Shown here in pieces: positions 52,587-61,402 of a stretch of DNA of 64,000 bases. Both the position numbers and the translations under genes were made by a program. The DNA comes from Hyphomicrobiales bacterium (GTDB lineage: Bacteria > Pseudomonadota > Alphaproteobacteria > Rhizobiales > Rhizobiaceae): positions 62,001 to 126,000 of the forward strand of contig UBMI01000010.1 of NCBI GenBank assembly GCA_900466475.1, in the 5' to 3' direction. Positions within the stretch are counted from its first letter, which is position 1, and the number at the start of each line of letters is the position of its first letter. The notes beneath the pieces are model-generated. The model ran no database searches. It saw nothing but the letters and a program-made list of their open reading frames with translations, and had not been told where the DNA came from.

Positions 52587-53348
52587 CTAAACATCCGTCG
52601 TGTCGTCACCGGAATCATCCGTGAAGTCATCGTTGTCGTCGTAATCGGCCTGCTGGATGTTGTCGTTGTTATCATTGTTGTCAGCTCTGGAATCATCCGC
52701 CTGACTGTTGTCGCCGTAGTAATTGTTGATGACGGTTTCCTCGGTGGGCGCACTGGCATTGCCGAAGGGATTGGCGCCGCCAAAAGGCGAACCCAAGCCG
52801 AGCGACGACATGTGGTTGCCGAAAATGCCTGAGAGGGAGTTGGCGAGAAGCATGCCGCCGGCCACGCCGGCCGCGGTGCCGAGAGCGCCACGCAGGAAAC
52901 TGCCGCCGGCAGAAGGTGCAGAGGCCTGCTGGCTCCATGGGCCGGTCGGCTGCTGCGGCATCTGGCGACTGTTGTCATAGCCACGCGGGGGCTGTTCGTA
53001 GCTGTTCCTCGACGCGCTGCCCCAGGGACCGGGAGCGGGGGCCGGCTGCTGCGTCTGGGTGCTGCCGAAGATCGAGCTCAGGAAGCCGCCCTGTTCAGCC
53101 TGGCGGTGATCACCGGCGCCGGCTTCGAACTGCCGGACACGCTCTTCCAGCTCCTTGATGTGGTTGGCCGCCGCCTCCAGGCCCTTTTCCTGCACGATGA
53201 CGGCCTGCGCCAGATAGTAGGTGGCGGAGGGCTGCGTGCGGGTCGCTTCCGATATCAGCGCTTCGGCTTCCGGATCGCGCGGTGTTGTGCCTGCGGTGCG
53301 GACGCGATCGAAAAGGGAGGTCAGCAATTGGCGTTCTTCCGGTGACAT
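52587..53348 (-). CDS. DUF2076 family protein with acidic Asp/Asn-rich tail
   Basis: A 253-residue protein starting MSPEERQLLTSLFDRVR. The N-terminal helical part (to about 90) with TYYLAQAVIVQEKGLEAAANHIKELEERVR is the DUF2076 hallmark. A Pro/Gln/Ser-rich linker follows, then a Gly/Ala-rich hydrophobic segment (FLRGALGTAAGVAGGMLLANSL) that may contact membrane. The last 45 residues are almost all Asp, Asn, Ser and Gln (NNDNNDN, DDNDDFTDDSGDD). Location unclear because no signal peptide is visible. Role unknown. Convergent with queF. Confidence 0.85.
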   Translation of the reverse strand: MSPEERQLLTSLFDRVRTAGTTPRDPEAEALISEATRTQPSATYYLAQAVIVQEKGLEAAANHIKELEERVRQFEAGAGDHRQAEQGGFLSSIFGSTQTQQPAPAPGPWGSASRNSYEQPPRGYDNSRQMPQQPTGPWSQQASAPSAGGSFLRGALGTAAGVAGGMLLANSLSGIFGNHMSSLGLGSPFGGANPFGNASAPTEETVINNYYGDNSQADDSRADNNDNNDNIQQADYDDNDDFTDDSGDDTTDV

Positions 53349-53463
53349 GTTCTGTCTCCTTTAAAGTTCTGCGGCCTTAACATTCGGCGGATGGGCCGCG
53401 TAAAGCTGAGTTAGGAAGCGACTAGGGCATTTCAAAGCCTTGGCGACTTACATTTCAGTAAGC

Positions 53464-54174
53464 TCAGACCTCCTTCAGCCAGATGCGCAGAGGTCCCAGA
53501 AGTTCGAAGCCCGCGCGCAGCGCTTCGTCCAGATTGTCGCCGCGTTCATAACCGACAAGCGGCTCTCGCGGATAGAGCTCGGCCGCCTGCGCAATCAGCC
53601 CACGACGGATGGTTTCGCCGTGCCGGTCTTCTGCAAACAGGTTCGACAGGCCGACTACTCCGGCATCGAGATTGAGGATGCCGCCGCCAATCGGCTTGTC
53701 GTGTTCGAAGCCGAGCAGAAAGGCGATTTCGGGGTCGTGGAGCAAGGGTTCGCTAAAGATCCTCTGCGCTACCGCGCCGTTCGCCTTGCGCCATTCCACC
53801 TCCCATCGCGCAAGATCGGCAGCGCTTTCCATGCGCTTCCACGAGATTGGGGATGGCACTGAAACTGGCGTGCGCATTCCGATCCATTCGGCCTCGAACA
53901 GCGGCGTGAAGCCGAGCGGCTCAAGATCGAGGGCCGCATAGCTATCCTTGATCGCCCAAACGCGTTCCTCGCTGTTAACAAGTGTCGCGATCGCCTCCGT
54001 CTGCTCGCTATCCGCCTCCGTCAGCGTCACGATGTCGGGATAGAAGGGCGGCGTGCCCCGGCGGTGAAACCAGAGTGTGGACGTGAACTCACCTGGCGAG
54101 CCCAGCGCCTTGCAGACGGCATCGCACCAGAATGCATTGTTGCTGATGGCAGCACGCAGAAAGGAGGAGGCCAT
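53464..54174 (-). CDS. GNAT-like acetyltransferase
   Basis: A 236-residue protein. The C-terminal half shows GNAT features: FLLGFEHDKPIGGGILNLDAGVVGLSNLFAEDRHGETIRRGLI contains the acetyl-CoA loop region, somewhat degenerate compared with Q/RxxGxG/A, followed by LVGYERGDNLDEALRAGFELLGPLRIWLK. The N-terminal half (FWCDAVCKALGSPGEF, WFHRRGTPPFYPD) is less typical. Substrate unknown. Single gene. The assignment is weaker than for the GNAT at 49689. Confidence 0.65.
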   Translation of the reverse strand: MASSFLRAAISNNAFWCDAVCKALGSPGEFTSTLWFHRRGTPPFYPDIVTLTEADSEQTEAIATLVNSEERVWAIKDSYAALDLEPLGFTPLFEAEWIGMRTPVSVPSPISWKRMESAADLARWEVEWRKANGAVAQRIFSEPLLHDPEIAFLLGFEHDKPIGGGILNLDAGVVGLSNLFAEDRHGETIRRGLIAQAAELYPREPLVGYERGDNLDEALRAGFELLGPLRIWLKEV

Positions 54175-54329
54175 TTTATGTTTCTCCCGGGCTTTTCAGA
54201 TGATGCGATGATATCGTCCGTTTGTCATAAGAATATCTTCACCGCTTCCTGCTTCCTCTTTTTCCCGCATTGTTTTACGCATTGAGTCGCACTATGTGCG
54301 AGGAACCGCATTGGACGAGAGAGGTTCGA

Positions 54330-54917
54330 ATGAACGACGAAGAAGAACAGGACGACAAGACGAAGGAACTGCCGCTCGGCAAGGAAACGGAGGCGAACCT
54401 TTTCAAGTCGCGTTCGATCTTCATCTACGGGCCGATCACGCAGGAACTGGCGCAGAAGGTCTGCACCCAGCTCGTGGCGCTCGCCGCTGCCAATGACGAA
54501 GACATCCGCATCTATGTGAATTCGCCTGGCGGCCACGTCGAATCCGGCGATTCCATTCACGACATGATCAAGTTCATCAAGCCGAAGGTCTGGATGATCG
54601 GTACGGGCTGGGTTGCCTCGGCCGGCGCGCTCATCTATGCCGCAGCTCCGAAGGAACGCCGCATCTGCCTGCCGAACACCCGTTTCCTGCTGCACCAGCC
54701 GTCCGGCGGCACCCGCGGCATGGCTTCGGATATCGAGATCCAGGCACGCGAGATCATCAAGATGAACGAGCGCCTGATCAAGATCTTCTCGAAGGCAACC
54801 GGCCAGTCGGAAGAAAAGATCGCCAAGGATATCGACCGCGATTACTGGCTCTCGGCTGAAGACGCCGTTGCCTATGGTCTCGTCGCTCGCGTCGTGACCT
54901 CGCAGAGCGAAATCTGA
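54330..54917 (+). CDS. clpP: ATP-dependent Clp protease proteolytic subunit
   Basis: A 195-residue ClpP, ATG 54330 after GAGAGAGGTTCGA. The catalytic triad is intact: Ser97 in [10 protein letters not shown], His122 in FLLHQPSGG and Asp171 in DRDYWLS, each 14 residues lower than the E. coli numbering. The N-terminus is charged ([13 protein letters not shown]) and lacks an obvious propeptide. Rhizobia carry several clpP genes; this one is not next to clpX or lon, so it is a stand-alone paralogue (clpP2/clpP3 type). It would form a tetradecamer with ClpA/ClpX or with another ClpP. Confidence 0.93.
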   Translation: MNDEEEQDDKTKELPLGKETEANLFKSRSIFIYGPITQELAQKVCTQLVALAAANDEDIRIYVNSPGGHVESGDSIHDMIKFIKPKVWMIGTGWVASAGALIYAAAPKERRICLPNTRFLLHQPSGGTRGMASDIEIQAREIIKMNERLIKIFSKATGQSEEKIAKDIDRDYWLSAEDAVAYGLVARVVTSQSEI

Positions 54918-54944
54918 TTTTTTCGCTGATGCTGCCTTGAATTG

Positions 54945-54975
54945 ACGTCCCGTTTGCGATCCGCAGGCGGGGCGT
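54945..54975 (+). terminator. Probable clpP terminator hairpin
   Basis: CCCGTTTGCG pairs with CGCAGGCGGG using two G-U pairs and loop ATC, extended by outer ACG/CGT, 28 bases after the stop. The T-run is short (GTTTCC). Confidence 0.45.
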
Positions 54976-55109
54976 TTCCATGACTGCCGGCATGCTGCCA
55001 TGCAATCTCGTGGGATTGCCGCGCAAGCGATCATTTCCAGGGGCAATCCGGCTTGCGCGCAATTCGCTTATGCTGCTCCATGCGCAATCTTCGCAGCCGG
55101 AGTCGCGCC

Positions 55110-56294
55110 ATGCTCAAAGATTTCTCCGTACAGAGCCTGTTCATGGGGCTTCTGACGGCTTTCGTCGGGTTTACCAGTTCCTTTGCCGTCGTGTTGCATG
55201 GGCTTCAGGCGGTGGGTGCGACGGATGCGCAGGCGGCTTCGGGGCTGATGGCGTTGTCGATCTCGATGGGGCTTTGCGCTGTCGTACTCAGCGCCGTCAC
55301 GCGTCTGCCGGTCAGCATCGCCTGGTCGACACCTGGGGCTGCGCTGCTTGCGAGCATCGGAACGATTGATGGTGGCTTCAATGCAGCGGTCGGCGCGTTC
55401 ATTCTTTGCGGCGTGCTGATTGTTGTTGCCGGGCTGTTCAAGCCGCTCGGACGGGCGGTTGCCGCCATTCCTGCGCCGCTTGCAAATGCAATGCTGTCGG
55501 GCGTGCTGCTCGGCCTTTGTTTTGCGCCGGTCAAGGCCGTCGCCTTCAATCCGCTGCTCGGTCTGCCGATCATTCTGACCTGGATCGTGGTCGGCGCCTT
55601 CAAGCGCCTTTGGGCGGTGCCGGCGGCGCTGGTGGCTTTCGTGCTGGTACTGGCCTTCGGTGTCGATATTCCCGCGGGTGCCTTGTCTTCGCTCGAGCAG
55701 TCGCTGGTGCCGGTCATCGATATCGTGCATCCGGTCTTCAATCTCTCGGGTTTCGTATCGATTGCCCTGCCGCTCTTCATCGTGACCATGGCGTCGCAGA
55801 ATATTCCTGGCATCGCGGTGCTGAAGGTCAATCACTATGATCCGATGCCGGGGCCGCTCTTTGCCGTGACCGGCGTCTTCTCGCTTCTGGCGGCGCCTTT
55901 TGGCGGCCATGCGGTCAACCTGGCGGCGATCACCGCAGCGATGTGCGCCGGGCAGGACGCGCATGCCGATCCCTCGCGGCGGTATTGGGCGGCGCTGATC
56001 TCGGGTGTCGGCTACGTCATTTTCGGCCTGCTTGCCGGAGCGGTGACGGCCTTTGTCGCGCTGGCGCCACCGATCCTTATCGAGGCCGTGGCCGGTCTGG
56101 CACTTGTCGGCGCCTTCTCCAGTTCGGCCATGGCCGCTTTCCAGGCACCGGAATCGCGTGAGGCAGCGGCAATTACCTTCCTCGTCACTGCGTCAGGCGT
56201 TTCCTTCGGCGGCATATCCGGCGCCTTCTGGGGGCTGATCGCGGGCGGGCTGATGCTGGCGCTGTCCCGTATCGTGCAGGCGAGGAAAAAATAG
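55110..56294 (+). CDS. benE: BenE-family benzoate/H+ symporter
   Basis: A 394-residue membrane transporter, ATG 55110 after CGGAGTCGCGCC. About 12 transmembrane segments are visible. Family motifs: SIAWSTPGAALLASIG, AIPAPLANAMLSGVLLGLCFAPV, VTMASQNIPGIAVL and FSLLAAPFGGHAVNLAAITAAMCAG. BenE proteins import benzoate or related aromatic acids by proton symport. No benzoate degradation genes are adjacent, so the substrate is uncertain. It lies upstream of the leu leader on the same strand, with a small hairpin (GCCGGA/TCCGGC at 56305-56319) between. Confidence 0.88.
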   Translation: MLKDFSVQSLFMGLLTAFVGFTSSFAVVLHGLQAVGATDAQAASGLMALSISMGLCAVVLSAVTRLPVSIAWSTPGAALLASIGTIDGGFNAAVGAFILCGVLIVVAGLFKPLGRAVAAIPAPLANAMLSGVLLGLCFAPVKAVAFNPLLGLPIILTWIVVGAFKRLWAVPAALVAFVLVLAFGVDIPAGALSSLEQSLVPVIDIVHPVFNLSGFVSIALPLFIVTMASQNIPGIAVLKVNHYDPMPGPLFAVTGVFSLLAAPFGGHAVNLAAITAAMCAGQDAHADPSRRYWAALISGVGYVIFGLLAGAVTAFVALAPPILIEAVAGLALVGAFSSSAMAAFQAPESREAAAITFLVTASGVSFGGISGAFWGLIAGGLMLALSRIVQARKK

Positions 56295-56338
56295 GCGAGG
56301 GGTTGCCGGATTTTCCGGCGGAGGCTATAAGCGCGGAC

Positions 56339-56464
56339 ATGAAGAGCACAAGCGCACGGATTTCCGAGACGATTGCACGCGGCCGCACGGCCCTGCGTGA
56401 CAATACGCGCGCCCTGACCTCGCTTCTTCTCCTCGGCCTTACGCGCGGTTGCCGGGTCCTTTGA
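56339..56464 (+). CDS. leuA leader peptide with clustered Leu codons
   Basis: A 41-codon reading frame, ATG 56339 to TGA 56464, with GGAGGCTATAAGC-type Shine-Dalgarno (GGCGGAGG) 11 bases before. Near its end lie five Leu codons in six (CTT CTT CTC CTC GGC CTT at 56423-56440; SLLLLGL), followed by ACG CGC GGT TGC. Position before leuA and the Leu run indicate a transcription-attenuation leader responding to charged tRNA-Leu. No known protein family; evidence is codon content and context. Confidence 0.75.
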   Translation: MKSTSARISETIARGRTALRDNTRALTSLLLLGLTRGCRVL

Positions 56465-56506
56465 GGAGCGCCCGGCGGCCGAAAGCCCGCACGGCCATCG
56501 CTCCTC
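56451..56506 (+). promoter_or_regulatory. leuA attenuator-type RNA structure
   Basis: GAGGAGCG at 56463-56470 can pair with CGCTCCTC at 56499-56506, with an inner GGCCG/CGGCC stem. The rival hairpin is GCCGGG (56451-56456) with CCCGGC (56471-56476), which traps the GAGGAGCG arm in its loop. The leader stop codon overlaps the terminator-like stem. No strong T-run follows, so Rho-dependent or other termination may be used. Confidence 0.55.
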
Positions 56507-56621
56507 GCGACTCACTTTCAAAATTGACCAAACGACCGATCAAAGGTCCGCATTTGCAGTCGCCAAGCCTGATATGATCGGCTAAGACGCGAGGCAAATG
56601 CCGGGACGAGGAGACAAGACA

Positions 56622-58346
56622 ATGGACACGACCACCCGCCGATCCTCCGCAGGCGCCAAGGGTATGCCCGACGCCGCCGTCAAATACCGGCCCTATCCGC
56701 AGGTGAATATTCCCGACCGCACCTGGCCGACCAAGACCATTTCCAAGGCACCGATCTGGTGCTCCGTCGACCTGCGCGATGGCAACCAGGCGCTCGTCGA
56801 TCCGATGGGCCATGATCGCAAGGCGCGGATGTTCCACCTGCTCCTGGAAATGGGCTTCAAGGAAATCGAGATCGGTTTCCCGTCCGCCTCGCAAACCGAC
56901 TTCGATTTCGCCCGCTGGTGCGTGGAAGAGGGCAATGTGCCCGACGACGTCTCGCTGCAGGTGCTGGTTCAGTGCCGGCCCGAACTGATCACCCGCACCT
57001 TCGAGGCGCTGGAAGGCGCAAAGCAGCCGATCGTGCACTTCTACAATTCCACGAGCGAACTGCAGCGCCGCGTGGTCTTCGCCAAGGATGTGCACGGCAT
57101 CAAGCAGATTGCCGTCGATGCCGCCAAGATGATCAGCGACATGGCGGCCAAGGCCGGAGGCGGCTATCGTTTCGAATATTCGCCCGAAAGTTTCACCGGC
57201 ACCGAGCTGGATGTGGCGCTGGAAATCTGCAACGCCGTCATCGAGGTGATGAAGCCGACGCCTGACAACAAGCTCATCATCAACCTGCCTTCGACGGTAG
57301 AGATGGCGACGCCGAACGTCTACGCCGACCAGATCGAGTGGATGTGCCGCAATCTCGACAACCGTGAGAACCTGATCATCTCTCTGCATCCGCATAATGA
57401 CCGCGGCACCGGTATCGCAGCTGCCGAGCTCGCTCTGCTGGCTGGTGCGGACCGCGTCGAGGGAACGCTGTTCGGCAATGGCGAGCGCACCGGCAATGTC
57501 GATGTCGTCACCATGGCGCTGAACATGTTCACGCAGGGTGTCGATCCGCAGATCGACTGCTCCAATATCGAGCGCATCAAGGAAGTGTTCGAATATTCGA
57601 ACCAGATGGCGATCACCGAGCGTCACCCCTATGTCGGCGAGCTGGTCTACACGGCCTTCTCCGGCTCGCATCAGGATGCGATCAACAAGGGTATGAAGGC
57701 AGCACAAGTCGCCAACCATCCGGTCTGGGAGGTGCCGTACCTGCCGATCGACCCGCGCGACGTCGGCCGCTCCTACGAGGCGATCATCCGCATCAATTCG
57801 CAGTCTGGCAAGGGCGGCATCGCCTATATCCTGCAGCAGGACTACGGGCTCAACCTGCCGCGCAACCTGCAGGTCGAATTCCGCGAAGACATCCAGCGCA
57901 TTACCGATGAAGAAGGCAAGGAGCTTCCGTCAAAGCGTATTCACGACCGCTTCATCGAGCGCTACGTGACCCAGCCGGATAGCCGCCTGAAGTTCGTCGA
58001 TCATCACACCTACCCTGACACCGAGCGCAAGGGACAGAGGGTCGTGGCGGCCGAAATTACCGACAATGGCGAGATCAAGCGTATCGAAGGCCGCGGCAAT
58101 GGCCCGATCGATGGCTTCATCAATGCGCTGTCGCATTATCTCGGCATCGAGATGTCGGTCGAGGACTATTCGGAACACTCGTTGCAGCACGGTTCCAATG
58201 CCGCCGCGATCTCCTATGTCGAGACGTCCTACCCAGGCGGCAAGCTCTTCGGTGCCGGCATCAACACCAATATCGTCGCGGCATCGCTCGAAGCGATCGT
58301 GTCGGCTGCGAACCGCGTGCTCGACGTGAAGGCCGGCAAGGCCTGA
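56622..58346 (+). CDS. leuA: 2-isopropylmalate synthase, long (fungal-type) form
   Basis: A 574-residue enzyme joining acetyl-CoA and 2-ketoisovalerate, the first step of leucine synthesis. Start MDTTTRRSSAG at ATG 56622 after GACGAGGAGACAAGAC. N-terminal HMGL-like barrel: ICSVDLRDGNQALVDP (metal-binding Asp), LHPHNDRGTG (metal His), FGNGERTGN. A C-terminal LeuA regulatory domain, about 440-574, with FINALSHYLGIEMSVEDYSEHSL gives leucine feedback. The leader peptide upstream suggests attenuation as well. Length matches LeuA type 2 of actinobacteria, fungi and rhizobia, not the 500-residue enterobacterial form. Confidence 0.96.
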   Translation: MDTTTRRSSAGAKGMPDAAVKYRPYPQVNIPDRTWPTKTISKAPIWCSVDLRDGNQALVDPMGHDRKARMFHLLLEMGFKEIEIGFPSASQTDFDFARWCVEEGNVPDDVSLQVLVQCRPELITRTFEALEGAKQPIVHFYNSTSELQRRVVFAKDVHGIKQIAVDAAKMISDMAAKAGGGYRFEYSPESFTGTELDVALEICNAVIEVMKPTPDNKLIINLPSTVEMATPNVYADQIEWMCRNLDNRENLIISLHPHNDRGTGIAAAELALLAGADRVEGTLFGNGERTGNVDVVTMALNMFTQGVDPQIDCSNIERIKEVFEYSNQMAITERHPYVGELVYTAFSGSHQDAINKGMKAAQVANHPVWEVPYLPIDPRDVGRSYEAIIRINSQSGKGGIAYILQQDYGLNLPRNLQVEFREDIQRITDEEGKELPSKRIHDRFIERYVTQPDSRLKFVDHHTYPDTERKGQRVVAAEITDNGEIKRIEGRGNGPIDGFINALSHYLGIEMSVEDYSEHSLQHGSNAAAISYVETSYPGGKLFGAGINTNIVAASLEAIVSAANRVLDVKAGKA

Positions 58347-58355
58347 GCATTCCGA

Positions 58356-58745
58356 TCAGGCCGCGATCGCCTCAGGATGACGCGGCCTGACGATGCAATC
58401 GGCGAGCTCATCGAGTTCGCCCTGCGCCTCCGCGTGGTTCTGTCCCCATTGGCAGAGAGCAAGAAGGATCGGCTCCAGCCCGAGGCCGAGCTCCGTTGTG
58501 CTATATTCCACCCGCGTCGGCACCTCGGCAAAGATCTCCCGGTGTACAAGGCCGTGCTCTTCCATTTCCCGTAACTGCTGGATCAGCACCTTCTGGGTGA
58601 TGTCAGGCATCATGCGCTTGAGTTCCGAAAGTCGCCTGGGTCCTGAGAAGACGTGGTAGAGGATGACGGGTTTCCATCGCCCGGAAATGACCTTCAAAGC
58701 GCGTTCCACAGGCAGTTTCGGTAATCTTTTCATGGGCTCGGCCAT
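58356..58745 (-). CDS. HxlR-family transcriptional regulator
   Basis: A 129-residue winged-helix protein. I start at ATG 58745 because AGGAGGTGACT stands directly before it. The HxlR domain reads RALKVISGRWKPVILYHVFSGPRRLSELKRMMPDITQKVLIQQLREMEEHGLVHR. A single Cys (LCQWGQ) and a C-terminal tail (DCIVRPRHPEAIAA) follow. HxlR proteins often sense electrophiles or quinones and control an adjacent oxidoreductase; here the divergent partner is such an enzyme 98 bases away. Regulation is inferred. Confidence 0.88.
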   Translation of the reverse strand: MAEPMKRLPKLPVERALKVISGRWKPVILYHVFSGPRRLSELKRMMPDITQKVLIQQLREMEEHGLVHREIFAEVPTRVEYSTTELGLGLEPILLALCQWGQNHAEAQGELDELADCIVRPRHPEAIAA

Positions 58746-58843
58746 AGTCACCTCCTGGTGGGTATGGCACTGATATGTGTGTATTTTGAAGCGTAAATCG
58801 AGTGCTAAGGCCTGCTTCACGCCATCAAAACGTGAGGTTCGCC

Positions 58844-59824
58844 ATGAAAGCCGTTCAATTCACCCGCTTCGGTCCGCCTGAGGTTCTCGAAACTATCGAG
58901 GTGCCGAAACCGGAACCCAAAGGCGGCGAGGTGCTGGTGCGTATTCATGCTGCCGGCGTCAATTTCTTCGAGGTTCTGATGCGGGCGGATCGTTATGCCG
59001 TCACGCCGCCACTGCCTGTCTTTCCCGGTGTGGAAGTGGCAGGCATCGTCGAAGACATTGGGGTGGATGCCGATCCGTCGCTCTCCGGTGCGCGCGTCGC
59101 TGTCCCGCTATTCGCAATCGGGCGTGGCTTTGGCGGTTATGCCGAATATGTGGCTGTGGATGCTGGAGCGGCGGTGCGTTTGCCGGACAACCTTTCCTTT
59201 GCAGATGCGGCGGCGTTGATGGTGCAGGGCCTGACGGCTCTGCACATGGTGCGTCGTAGTCCGCCGAAAGGAAAGGTGGTGCTCGTCAACGCTGCCGGCG
59301 GCGGGGTCGGATCGCTGTTGCTGCAGCTTGCCAGGCGGGAAGGAGCAAGCCTGGTCATTGCCGCAGCAGGCAGCGAGGCCAAGAGGACGATCGCACTTTC
59401 GCTCGGCGCCGACCTGGCGGTCGATTACACCGCCAAAGATTGGGCCGGTCCCGTCAAGGCAGCGACCGGAGGGCAGGGCGCCGATGTCATTTACGAGACG
59501 GTTGGCGGTGATATCGCGAGGGCGTCTCTGGCCGCACTTGCTCCGGCCGGAGAAATGCTCTCGGCGGCCATGGGGCGGTTCTCGCTTGAGCTTTCCGATA
59601 TCCGCTCCATGCTGGATGCAAACCAGTCATTGAAGGGCTTTTCGCTGCTGCCGTTGATTGCCGCCGACAAATGGAAGGACGATCTCGCTCTCCTCTTCGA
59701 TCTCGCCGCAACCGCAGCGCTGAAGCTCGTGCACGGCGGGAGTTTTTCACTTGATGAAGCGGCTGAGGCGCATCGCGTGCTCGAAGAGCGCCGGGTCGGC
59801 GGAAAAGTCGTTCTGATGCCTTGA
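58844..59824 (+). CDS. Zinc-independent MDR family NADPH:quinone oxidoreductase
   Basis: A 326-residue enzyme, ATG 58844 after GTGAGGTTCGCC. Sequence typical of quinone oxidoreductases: MKAVQFTRFGPPEVLETIEVP, HAAGVNFFEVLMRADRY, FPGVEVAGIVEDIG, and the NADPH-binding NAAGGGVGSLLLQLA. Catalytic zinc ligands of alcohol dehydrogenases are missing. Expected to reduce quinones or related electrophiles with NADPH. Divergent from the HxlR regulator. Confidence 0.9.
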   Translation: MKAVQFTRFGPPEVLETIEVPKPEPKGGEVLVRIHAAGVNFFEVLMRADRYAVTPPLPVFPGVEVAGIVEDIGVDADPSLSGARVAVPLFAIGRGFGGYAEYVAVDAGAAVRLPDNLSFADAAALMVQGLTALHMVRRSPPKGKVVLVNAAGGGVGSLLLQLARREGASLVIAAAGSEAKRTIALSLGADLAVDYTAKDWAGPVKAATGGQGADVIYETVGGDIARASLAALAPAGEMLSAAMGRFSLELSDIRSMLDANQSLKGFSLLPLIAADKWKDDLALLFDLAATAALKLVHGGSFSLDEAAEAHRVLEERRVGGKVVLMP

Positions 59825-59827
59825 CCA

Positions 59828-60664
59828 TTAAATGGCGGCGGCGACTTCCATGGCGAGCTGGCCGAGAGAAGCCTCGGCGGAGGGGCCGGCCAATACATAG
59901 GACGTGCCCGCATTGTGCCAGGTTACAAGGCCGATTTCGTCGCGGATCGTTTCCTTGAAATCTTCCGTTTCCGGTGGCTGCGCATCCTTGCGGAAACATA
60001 TCGAGATGATATCGCCATCTGTGTTGGAATAGACAAGCTGGCCGACAGGGCGGTTGTCGCCAAGGATCACGCGCGCGCCCTGGAAGGTCCAGGATCCAGC
60101 GGAAAGATCCGGCACGCGGAACGGCACGCCGATTGCCGTTGTGAGCCAGGAGGAGATTTCCTCGGCTTGGGAGGCCGGCACCTCGACGAGGTGACGCGGC
60201 TGGCGCACGAGAAGCCGCTGAAAGGCGGTGACGTCACCCAGCCAGTCATTGGTGTTGATCTGCGCGGCGGCGACCGGTGCAGCATCATCCGTATCCGGCG
60301 CATTGCCGATGAAATAGCCGATGCCACCACCGACGACGAAGAGAATGAGGGCAGCGGCAAGCGCCTGGCGGCCGTTCGGCGCGAGCTTCAGCTGCGGGCG
60401 CGCGCTGCGCGGGGCGATCGGCGTCTTCGGCGGCTGCGTGCTCTTGATGGAGCGGACAAGCGCCAGCGGAACAGGTTCTTTCAGCATGTCGTCGAGCTTG
60501 CGACGTCCGAAATCGACGCCGTGGCGGAGCTTGTCGTAGATCTTGCGGGCATTTTCATCCGTTGCCAGTCGGCCTTCCAGCTCCAGCTTCTGTTCCGGTG
60601 TGGTTTCGCCATCGAGGAGGGCGGCAAGCTGGGCTTCGAGCGGCTGTTTTTTGAAATCGAGCAA
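59828..60664 (-). CDS. Anti-sigma factor, membrane-anchored
   Basis: A 278-residue protein. N-terminal cytoplasmic helices (PLEAQLAALLDGETTPEQKLELEGRLATDENARKIYDKL) form the anti-sigma domain; one transmembrane segment is at about 101-120 (ALAAALILFVVGGGIGYFIG); the remainder is periplasmic with a folded domain (SWLTTAIGVPFRVPDLSAGSWTF). It lies 5 bases after the ECF sigma gene, so the two are a sigma/anti-sigma pair. The activating stress is unknown. Convergent with the oxidoreductase, 3 bases apart. Confidence 0.85.
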   Translation of the reverse strand: MLDFKKQPLEAQLAALLDGETTPEQKLELEGRLATDENARKIYDKLRHGVDFGRRKLDDMLKEPVPLALVRSIKSTQPPKTPIAPRSARPQLKLAPNGRQALAAALILFVVGGGIGYFIGNAPDTDDAAPVAAAQINTNDWLGDVTAFQRLLVRQPRHLVEVPASQAEEISSWLTTAIGVPFRVPDLSAGSWTFQGARVILGDNRPVGQLVYSNTDGDIISICFRKDAQPPETEDFKETIRDEIGLVTWHNAGTSYVLAGPSAEASLGQLAMEVAAAI

Positions 60665-60669
60665 ATCAG

Positions 60670-61182
60670 TCAGTACCTGTGAACGGGCGGATTGTGACCG
60701 GACAATGCGGCGAAATGGAGTCGTGCGGTGGCAAGCTGGCCGGCAACATTGCCGATTGCGATGCCCATGATTTCGGCTGCCTGCTGATAGCTGTGGCCTT
60801 CCACGTCGATCAGCACGAAAATGCTGGCCACGCCCTCGGGCATTTCCGCAAGCATGCGGTGCAGGGCGTCGGTATCGACGGCGGTCGCGCGGTCGCGAAC
60901 GGCGTCACGGATATCGGTCACATTGCCTCGCGCGGCCGGACGCGGCTTGCGCTTGCGACTGTCTTCCGCCCATTGCTGGCGGGCCAGCATATAGATCCAG
61001 CTTTCCAGCCGGCCTTCGCCGTTCCACTGATGTCCCTTGGAAATAGCGCGCAGACACACCGACTGAACCAGCTCATCGGCCGCGGTCGTCTCTCCCGCGA
61101 GCGTAATGGCAAAGCGGCGGAGGCGGGGCAAGAGACCGACGAGGTCACGCCGGATATCGGTGGTGGTTGCGGGTTGGCGCAT
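60670..61182 (-). CDS. ECF-type RNA polymerase sigma factor
   Basis: A 170-residue sigma factor. I start at ATG 61182 with GGAAAGACC before it; ATG 61200 is an alternative. Region 2: LVGLLPRLRRFAITLAGETTAADELVQSVCLRAISKGHQW; region 4: LAEMPEGVASIFVLIDVEGHSYQQAAEIMGIAIGNVAGQLATARLHFAAL. Region 3 is absent as in ECF factors. It is cotranscribed with the anti-sigma gene. Target promoters are not evident here; I searched the flanks for GGAAC-type motifs and found none at proper spacing. Confidence 0.92.
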   Translation of the reverse strand: MRQPATTTDIRRDLVGLLPRLRRFAITLAGETTAADELVQSVCLRAISKGHQWNGEGRLESWIYMLARQQWAEDSRKRKPRPAARGNVTDIRDAVRDRATAVDTDALHRMLAEMPEGVASIFVLIDVEGHSYQQAAEIMGIAIGNVAGQLATARLHFAALSGHNPPVHRY

Positions 61183-61402
61183 GGTCTTTCCAAGAAGCAT
61201 TCACATTGGCCGAAACTCATACCAGCATCGAATATGGGCCAGCTTCGCATGCGGGGCTTGCCCGGCGGGCGCGAAACCATCGTATTCATCCCGGCCATAC
61301 AGGCGGCTTTTATGGAACAGGTCGCCTGTATTTCGCAAGCGCGGGGTTCAATTCATCCATCCTTGCCAGGGGATTTCCGCACGATACCCCGCGGAGCTTG
61401 TC

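Noticed and set aside
61183..61402. EcfG-type GGAAC-N-CGTT promoter near the sigma gene
   Set aside because: GGAAC occurs at 61315 but no CGTT at the needed spacing.
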